Positions 56,729 to 64,000 of a stretch of 64,000 nucleotides of DNA are shown here, piece by piece; the first letter of the stretch is position 1; each line of letters starts with the position of its first letter. The notes under the pieces are model-generated. The model worked only from the letters and a program-made list of their open reading frames with translations, searched no databases and was not told where the DNA came from. The translations under genes and the position numbers were made by a program. Source of the stretch: Bubalus kerabau (lineage: Eukaryota; Chordata; Mammalia; Artiodactyla; Bovidae); the NCBI RefSeq assembly GCF_029407905.1, contig NC_073625.1:175418240-175482239 (forward strand), given 5' to 3'.

Positions 56729-56846
56729 AAGTCGCTTCAGTCTTGTCCGACTCTGTGCAACCCCATAGACGGCAACCCACCAGGCTCCACCGTCCCTGGG
56801 ATTCTCCAGGCAAGAACACTGGAGTGGGTTGCCATCTCCTTCTCCT
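56691..56846 (-). mobile_element. Half-length Bov-A2 SINE, antisense, long CTG tail
   Basis: A CTG run with one CTA (56690-56728, the reversed AGC tail), then 'aagtcgcttcagtcttgtcc' to 'ttgccatctccttctcct'. Only one monomer is present. Flanks share aggaagtg (56678-56685 and 56847-56854). Confidence 0.92.
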
Positions 56847-56854
56847 AGGAAGTG

Positions 56855-57171
56855 ATGTGGCTCCCCAAATATTTATGACTTGTGGAATGTAATACAGCTG
56901 CTCTGCTTGAGCTCCAAAAGATTCAAGCCATCTCTGTTTGCAAAACCCGTGACCAGGAATGAAGGCTGCTCTGTCAAGCACAGGGACAGAAGCAGAACTT
57001 ATACAGTCTTCCAGCCACTGACACTTCATACGATTTGTGGCCGTTCTATGTATGCATTTCATCCATCCATTCTGTAGGCATCAGATAAGCACTCTCCTCT
57101 GCCAGACCTGTGCTCCCTCGTGGTGAGTCAGATAGGATGCTAATCCCTCCTGTAGCTAACCATCTGTAGTG
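56855..57171. other. Unique sequence
   Basis: No gene or repeat family recognised. Confidence 0.4.
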
Positions 57172-57583
57172 GGCAGAATGGTGGATTCCCAAAAAGACAA
57201 GTGCATGCTGTGATCCCTGAAACCTGTTACTATTACCTTATATGGCAAAGATGTGAATAATTAAGGATCTCAAGAAGGGCATTCCTGAATTAGCTAGGTG
57301 GACCCTAATTTCTATCATATGCATTCTTATGAGAGATACACAGAGGAAAAGGTGCAGAGGAGGAGGCAGTGTGACCATGTACGCATGCAGTGGAGTGATG
57401 TGGCACAAGGCAAGGAATCTAGAGCCACTAGAAGCTAGGAGGGCAGGGAAGGACTCTTCCCTAGAGCCCTCAGAGGAAGCAGGGACTTGATTTCAGAACT
57501 GTAAGGGGAATACATTTTTGTAGCTGTAAGCCACCTGGTTTGTGGTAGTTTATTTCAGCAGTCCCAGGAAACTAACAGAACAT
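57172..57583 (+). mobile_element. MLT1 LTR
   Basis: Near complete in sense: 'gtgggcagaatggtggattc', 'gtgaataattaaggatctca', 'gagccactagaagctaggag', 'gtaagccacctggtttgtgg', 'caggaaactaacaga'. Confidence 0.88.
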
Positions 57584-58647
57584 GTAATAAATGAAATGTC
57601 CCAGTTGGCTTTTCTAGGGGCAAGTGAGGGATAGGGGTCCTTTCTCAAGTCTCTTTCCCTGAGGAAGGACCCAGGGTCCCTCCTGAGGGCAAATATAGGA
57701 GGGCTTAAGGCCAGCCCTGGTGGGTCAGGTTAATCTTCTTCAATATGAAAAACTCTAGAGGGAAGGAATCCTCTCCCAGGCCTTGCATTCTAAGCAGGGG
57801 CGCATGGTTTTCTCCAAAATGCAGCTGTTGAGAGAACAATCTCAGTCTTGGACACCATTTATACTGTCTCCCCAAAGAGTCACCAACCTGTGAGTTTTCT
57901 CATCTTAGAACCTCTGGTGGAGGAAGTGAGTACCCACCTGTGTGGCTACATGGTCATGTAATATGACACTAGATGAGTCTCACACAAGACTGCCTGTCTC
58001 TGGGAGGGCAGTGGCTCCCATCAGCAGGGTCGCAGCCAGCCACAGCCGGAAAAAAAAAAAAAAAACAGAGCACTGCAGGACCAGGCTTCATGACCTCTGA
58101 ACAGGTGCTGTCCCTGCCCTAGGGTCCAGTTGAAGATTGTGTTTGTCTAATTTAATTTAGACTTTGCTGATGGATAGATACTAAGACATTTCAGTCAACC
58201 AATGAGAGATCTCCAATGATGGAGTAAAAGACTTCATTATTGCTCATAATATTCAGGAAGTGAGATGTTACCCCTCAAGGGGCAGGGCTACCATACTGAT
58301 GTGGTTGTTAGCCACTCTTCTCTTCTCCCGACTTTGAGTGAATAGAATTCCCTGAGGTTGTGCAAGGTGAAGGTCCTGTTTTGGACAGCCAGGGCAGCTC
58401 ACTAAACTGATGAAAAATTGCAGAATTGTCACTCTGGGCAAGACATAACATAGGGAAGGGCGACAGGGTGTAAGAGGGACAAAAAGCCCCGAGAATGGCT
58501 CCTGGTCATCAAAGAAGACAGGAAAGATTTCTGGGAACAGGGGGACTTCAGTTGGACATGAAAACTGAACTGTTTGAGAGGAGGCTCTGTCAGATATCTG
58601 GGCTTACCATCTGGTTTCTCACCAGCTTCTGCCTTGAGTTGGTTGTG
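57584..58647. other. Unique sequence with a 16-A run
   Basis: A-run at 58050-58065 without an upstream polyA signal or recognised retrocopy. No gene seen. Confidence 0.4.
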
Positions 58648-58663
58648 ACAGTCTACAGCATTT

Positions 58664-60752
58664 TGTTTTGTTTTTTACATTTTCTAGTTTGCTTTTATTT
58701 TTTTGTCAATATTAATTTAATTTTATTTTATTTTTTAACTTTACAATATTGTATTGCTTTTGCCATATATCAAAATGAATCCGCCACAGGTATACATGTG
58801 TTCCGCATCCTGAACCCTTCTCCCACCTCCCTCCCCATACCATCCCTCTGGGTCGTCCCAGCGCACCAGCCCCAAGCATCCAGTATTGTGCATCGAACCT
58901 GGACTGGCAACTCGTTTCATATATGATATTATACATGTTTCAATGCCATTCTTCCAAATCATCCCACCCTCTCCCTCTCCCACAGAGTCCAAAAGACTGT
59001 TCTATACATCAGTGTCTCTTTTGCTATCTCATATACAGGGTTATTGTTACCATCTTTCTAAATTCCATATATATGCGTTAGTATACTGTATCGGTGTTTT
59101 TCTTTCTGGCTTACTTCACTCTGTATAATAGGCTCCAGTTTCATCCACCTCATTAGAACTGACTCAAATGCATTCTTTTTAATGGCTGAGTAATACTCCA
59201 TTGTGTATATGCACCACTGCTTTCTTACCCATTCATCTGCTGATGGGCATCTAGGTTGCTTCCATGTCCTGGCTATTATAAACAGTGCTGCAATGAACAT
59301 TGGGGTACACGTGTCTCTTTCAATTCTAGTTTCCTCGGTGTGTATGCCCAGCAGTGGGATTGCTGGATCATAAGGCAGTTCTATTCCCAGTTTTTTAAGG
59401 AATCTCCACACTGTTTTCCATAGTAGCTATACTAGTTTGCATTCCCACCAACAGTGTAAGAGGGTTCCCTTTTCTCCACACCCTCTCCAGCATTTATTGC
59501 TTGTAGACTTTTGCTTCGCAGCCATTCTGACTGGCGTGAAATGGTACCTCATAGTGGTTTTGATTTGCATTTCTCTGATAATGAGTGATGTTGAGCATCT
59601 TTTCATGTGTTTGTTAGCCATCTGTATGTCTTCTTTGGGGAAATGTCTATTTAGTTCTTTGGCCCATTTTTTAATTGGGTCATTTATTTTTCTGATATTG
59701 AGCTGTAGGAGTTGCTTGTATATTTTTGAGATTAGTTGTTTGTTGCTTCATTTGCTATTATTTTCTCCCATTCTGAAGGCTGTCTTTTCACCTTGCTAAT
59801 AGTTTCCTTTGTTGTGCAAAAGCTTTTAAGTTTAATTAGGTCCCATTTGTTTATTTTTGCTTTTATTTCCAATATTCTGGGAGGTGGGTCATAGAGGATC
59901 CTGCTGTGATGTATGTCAGAGAGTGTTTTGCTTATGTTCTCCTCTAGGAGTTTTATATTTTGGTCTTACATTTAGATCTTTAATCCATTTTGAGTGTATT
60001 TTTGGGTATGGTGTTGGAAAGTGTTCTCGTTTCATTCTTTTGCAAGTGGTTGACCAGTTTTCTCAGCACCACTTGTTAAAGAAATTGTCTTTTCTCCATT
60101 GTATATTCCTGCCTCCTTTGTCAAAGATAAGGTGTCCATAGGTGGATTTATCTCTGGGCTTTCTATTTTGTTCCATTGATCTATATTTCTGTCTTTGTGC
60201 TAGTACCATACTGTCTTGATGACTGTGGCTTTGTAGTAGAGCCTGAAGTCAGGCAGGTTGATTCCTCCAGTTCCATTCTTCTTTCTCAAGATTGCTTTGG
60301 CTATTCGAGGTTTTTTGTATTTCCATACAAACTGTAAAATTATTTGTTCTAGCTCTGTGAAGAATACCGTTGGTAGCTTGATAGGGATTGCATTGAATCT
60401 ATAAATTGCTTTGGGTAGTATACTCATTTTCACTATATTGATTCTTCCAATCCATGAACATGGTATATTTCTCCATCTATTAGTGTCCTCTTTGATTTCT
60501 TTCACCAGTGTTTTATAGTTTTCTATATATAGGTCTTTAGTTTCTTTAGGTAGATATATTCCTAAGTATTTTATTCTTTCCATTGCAACGGTGAATGGAA
60601 TTGTTTCCTTAATTTCTCTTTCTATTTTCTCATTATTAGTGTATAGGAATGCAAGGGATTTCTGTGTGTTGATTTTATATCCTGCAACTTTACTATATTC
60701 ATTGATTAGTTCTAGTAATTTTCTGGTGGAGTCTTTAGGGTTTTCTATATAT
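58664..60752 (-). mobile_element. L1 (L1_BT type), 5'-truncated, antisense
   Basis: Contiguous 2.1-kb L1 3' part. T-rich 3' tail at 58664-58740, then ORF2 text on the minus strand: YLGIYLPKETKDLY and WRNIPCSWIGRINIVKMSIL (60200-60583), a Cys-rich stretch CWRGCGEKGTLLHCWWEC (59427-59621), and AIPLLGIHTEETRIERDTC with EYYSAIKKNAFESVL (59058-59411). Frames are broken by a few shifts, so it is inactive. Probable duplication acagtcta(c/t)ag at 58648-58658 and 60753-60763. It lacks the RT catalytic core because of truncation. Confidence 0.93.
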
Positions 60753-60763
60753 ACAGTCTATAG

Positions 60764-61794
60764 TTTTTAAACAATGAAATTCCTACTGCTGCTGACCCAG
60801 AAGCATGCTATATGACATTACCTGTGTGGGAAGCAGCTTAGTCACAAACCAATATGTATACTTGTAAAGACACGCACTGGGGATTTTTGATTTGAGAGTG
60901 TGTTGGAAACTTATGTCTGCTTTCTGGGACTGCACTGTGTTATTAGACAGGCCATGTGTCCTCCAGCTGGCAGCCCCTGGACCTCTCCTTGTACATTTTT
61001 CCAGCTGTTGTAAAGCAGTCTGCATTCTACCTTGAGGTGCCCCCCAGGGCCCCTGAGGTTTTTACAGAGGCCACATGGTCTGTATTCTAAGACAGTCCAT
61101 CCTAGAACTGTAAGTTTGGTGAAAAATCAAATCTATCACTTTTATGTTTTAAGTAACAGATAAGCACATGAAAACTTTGTTTCATTTATACAAATTCTGT
61201 CTGAGCATTAGGAACCCTCCATGGAATCAGAGAATTTTCACCAAAGAAATTGGAGGGTGTTTACAAAGGCCACCAGACAACATGGTCAGCTCCAAGAGCT
61301 AGATCTGCTCTCTCAAGGCCCTACCTTCAAAGCCAGGGAAGAAAAGAGTAGAAAGAGGAGAATGAACTTCCAGGTCACAGCCAAGAGTATGAGGAGGCAG
61401 AAAACAGCAGGTATGAGAAATAGGTTGGGGCAAACTGTTCAGAACTAAAGCTATGAATGCTGAGAATGTGACTCAATGCCAGATGGCTCAACAAAAATAC
61501 CTGAAATGCCTAATAAAAAATGTGTCAGTTTCAAAATATATGTATACCTGATTTAGGATGTTTATTGACAATTAGTGTTACCTATTTTTACTTTATATAG
61601 CATCAAATGGCTTGTAACCATTCTTTGTTTTTCATTCTACTTAGAAAACATTCATCTAAAGAAAATAAAACAAATTGTATTAGGAAGACCCGTATAACCT
61701 TAACCTATAATCAAATTATGTTTTTACCACATAATTGCATCATATGTACTCACCCTCTCTCTCTCTAATAGTTTGACTAAACTGTCTGAAATAA
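60764..61794. other. Unique sequence
   Basis: No gene or repeat family recognised. A 75-codon basic ORF (61221-61448) has no known relative that I can name. Confidence 0.4.
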
Positions 61795-62672
61795 GGTGAA
61801 GAGTGAGGGTTTGAGATGGTAGCATAAGATCCTCAATTCATCTCCTCCCGTGGGTAAAACAAACCCACAGCTGCATATGGAATAAATCCTTCTGAAAAGG
61901 ACCTGAAAAGCTGCATGAAAAGAGTTTCCACAACAAAGAGTAAAAGGATAGCATTAAGAATGGTGGTAGAAACATAGACACAGACTCACCAAGGGAAAAA
62001 CTACACCCCAGTCATAGTAATCCACAATCAGGAAGGAACACAAAGGTGTGGCCCTTTTCCCTGAGGAGTGAGAGACCTGAGCTCCACATCAGATATCCAA
62101 ACCCTTATATTCAGCACAGGGAAGACAAGCCCCAAAACAACTGGCTTTGAAAACCAGTGGGGAATACATCCAGAAAAATTATAGAACTACAGGGGATGAA
62201 AACTCCACTCTTAAAAGGCTTGTGTACAGACTCACTCAATCAGAAAAACAGTACAAAAACTCTGGGTTGAAAGGCTCGTAGATTATAGAAAGGAGCCCAC
62301 TTACTAACCTTGAAATGTCTGCCAGAGTAGCAGGAACCAGTTAGGATACTCAGTATCCAGTTAAGATACTGAGACACTGATGGGAACTATCTTTGCGATC
62401 TTAGGTTACCATGCTAATGCAAGCACCAGTGGGTGCCATTTGGGAATTCCCTCTAACCTGGTGGGATTCTGCTTCTAAGCCCCACAAGACATCTACATAG
62501 GCCATTCTCTCAAGACTAGGAGAGGTAACTAACTTAACTAATACATAGAACCAAGCACAGAGAATTAGACAAGATGAGGAGACAGAGGAATATATTACAA
62601 TCAAAAGAACAAGATAAAAACCTCAGAAAAAGACCTAAACAAAACAGAGATAAACAATCAACCTGAAGAATT
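61795..62672 (+). mobile_element. Old L1 5' UTR and start of ORF1
   Basis: Old L1M-type 5' region: 'ttcatctcctcccgtgggta', 'cagctgcatatggaataaat', 'ccagtggggaatacatccag', then ORF1-proximal 'gagaattagacaagatgagg' and 'aagacctaaacaaaacagag'. It stops abruptly at 62672, where a younger L1 begins in the same orientation. Confidence 0.75.
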
Positions 62673-64000
62673 ATCATCTAAGATGGCGGAGGAGTAGGAT
62701 GGGGAGAACACTTTCTCCCCCACAAATTCATTAAAAGAGCATTTAAACGTGGAGTAAATTCCACAAAACAACTTCTGAATGCCGGCAGAGGACATCAGGC
62801 ACCCAGAAAAGCAACCCAACTCTTCGAAAGGAGGTAGGAAAAAATATAAAAGACAAAAAAAGAGACAAAAGAGGAAGGGACAGAGTTCCTTCCTGGGAAG
62901 GGAGTCTTAAAAAGAGAGAAGTTTCCAAACACCAGGAAACCTTCTCACTGCCGAATCTGTGCCGAGCTTTGGAAGCACAGAGGGCAACATAAAAGGGAGA
63001 AAAAAATAAACAAACAATTAAAAATTGCAGATTGCGAGCCCTACGGTAACTCCCCCAGCGGAGAAGCAGCGCAGACGCCTGCACACGCCATTAGCAAGCG
63101 GGGACCGGGCAGGGAGGCGTGGCGCGGGCTGCATCGCTTAGAGTAAGAATCTGGCCTGAATGTCCTGAGCGCTATCTGAGCGAAATAATTTGGGCTAGCA
63201 AACCAGACTGTGGGATATCTACCACGCGAAAGCCAGCCCTAACCTAAGACACCGCCAGGCCCGTGCACGGAACAAAGGACTGAACAGAGATAGCCGGCTG
63301 CAGACCTTCCCCCTTCGGTGACAGGCAGCCAGAGCCGGAAGGGGGCAATCGCAGCCCCAGAGAGACACTATCTATAAAACTGTAAGCAGGCTTCTTTGCT
63401 AACTAAAACTTCTTGGGGGTCTGGACGGTCAACATCTGCCTGAGAAGGTGCGCCGGTTTTACACCCAGATAACCAAGTGGCGGGGAGGCGATAAGTCACA
63501 GCATTGGCGCTCGCCAAACACCTCATGACCTGAGCTGCTGGGACCTGGGAAGAGCACAAAATGCAGGCCCAACCGAGTCTGCGCCTCTGAGGACTACCCG
63601 AGTGCCTGAACCTGAGCAGCTTGGACCTGGGAGGTCAGCCCAGTGCCGGCCTCTGATTGTTCCCAGCGGAACAACCTAGAGCCCGAGCAGTGTGGGCAGG
63701 GAGGCTACACGCGCCATGAGTGGGGGCAGACCCAGTGTGGCTGAGGCACTGCGAGCGCACGCCAGTGTTATTTGTTTGCAGCATCCCTCCCTCCCTCCCC
63801 ACAGTGCGACTGAACAAGTGAGCCTAAAAAAAAAAAAAAAAGTGTCCTCCACTGTCTCCTTTGTGTCAGGGCGGAAACCAGACACTGAAGAGACCAGCAA
63901 ACAGAAGAAGCTATAACAGAGGGAAACGCTTTGGAAGCTACAGGCCATAGATTAAAACCCTGTGGTTACTACGGACTACATAGGAAGGGGCCTATAGATC
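62673..64000 (+). mobile_element. Young L1 (L1_BT type) 5' UTR, continues past window
   Basis: Begins 'ctaagatggcggaggagtag' at the very 5' end as in intact bovine L1. It then continues without interruption for 1.3 kb of GC- and CpG-rich 5' UTR (for example ctgcacacgccattag near 63080 and gcgagcgcacgccag near 63750), with a 16-A run at 63826-63841. The 5' end is intact, so this copy is not 5'-truncated. ORF1 and ORF2 would lie beyond the right edge. The 5' UTR of L1 holds its own RNA polymerase II promoter, which is established knowledge. Confidence 0.9.
62680..62689 (+). promoter_or_regulatory. YY1-type site at L1 5' end
   Basis: aagatggcgg within the first 15 bases of the L1. In human L1 a YY1 site at the same place sets the transcription start; use in cattle L1 is inferred. 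Confidence 0.65.

Noticed and set aside
56178..56768. 196-codon plus-strand ORF
   Set aside because: It is the antisense shadow of the CAPNS1 fragment joined to a CTG-repeat SINE tail that yields poly-Leu; not a gene.
58050..58065. 16-A run as the end of a retrocopy
   Set aside because: No polyA signal, no recognised gene sequence upstream and no duplication seen.
1..64000. CRISPR arrays, operons, phage or bacterial defence systems
   Set aside because: The regular repeats are ruminant SINEs, LINEs and microsatellites; nothing prokaryotic is present.

Overview
The window reads as nuclear DNA of a bovid ruminant, most likely cattle or a close relative. The evidence is the repeat content: BovB (RTE-type) LINEs, Bov-tA and Bov-A2 SINEs, CHR-type tRNA-derived SINEs, and L1 of the cattle L1_BT kind, over a background of old mammalian MIR, L2 and MLT1 (MaLR) remnants. 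I found no intact host protein-coding exon, no tRNA or rRNA gene and no convincing gene promoter. It is best described as intergenic or deep intronic sequence built largely from nested transposons.

Layout. 0-5 kb: an old L1 ORF2 carrying a CHR SINE, a Bov-A2 and a BovB that itself carries a Bov-tA. 5-8.7 kb: mostly unique, with a MIR and an antisense MLT1 LTR split by a CHR SINE. 8.78-9.34 kb: a processed TRMT112 pseudogene. 9.4-16 kb: L1 and L2 pieces, a Bov-A2 in L2 with a 12-bp target-site duplication, an LTR-like segment with TATA boxes and a polyA signal, and an unexplained 130-codon hydrophobic ORF on the minus strand. 16-27 kb: unique sequence with MIR, L2 and SINEs, and two small CpG-bearing unique blocks (about 21.55-21.78 and 25.63-25.86 kb). 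27-42.6 kb: old L1, MIR and L2 fragments, SINEs, and a 203-codon ORF of unknown meaning (29.1-29.7 kb). 42.6-45.8 kb: an antisense L1 interrupted by five SINEs, most with clear duplications. 45.8-54 kb: MIR, L2, LTR and BovB 3' ends. 54.1-55.9 kb: the best preserved BovB, with an intact reverse transcriptase core, flanked by a 12-bp duplication. 56.4-56.7 kb: an antisense CAPNS1 (calpain small subunit) pseudogene fragment. 58.7-60.75 kb: a 5'-truncated antisense L1. 61.8-64 kb: the 5' part of an old L1 into which a younger L1 has inserted. The younger copy has a CpG-rich 5' UTR and a 5' YY1-type motif, and it runs off the right edge.

How the parts relate. The autonomous elements are L1 and BovB. 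The SINEs and processed pseudogenes are passengers mobilised by LINE machinery. By established knowledge, Bov-A-type SINE tails derive from BovB, and processed pseudogenes are usually made by L1. Target-site duplications visible here give a local order of events: L2, MIR, MLT1 and old L1 first; BovB, CHR and L1_BT later; Bov-tA and Bov-A2 in many cases last. Family names are assigned from remembered consensus features, not from a search, so subfamily names are tentative.
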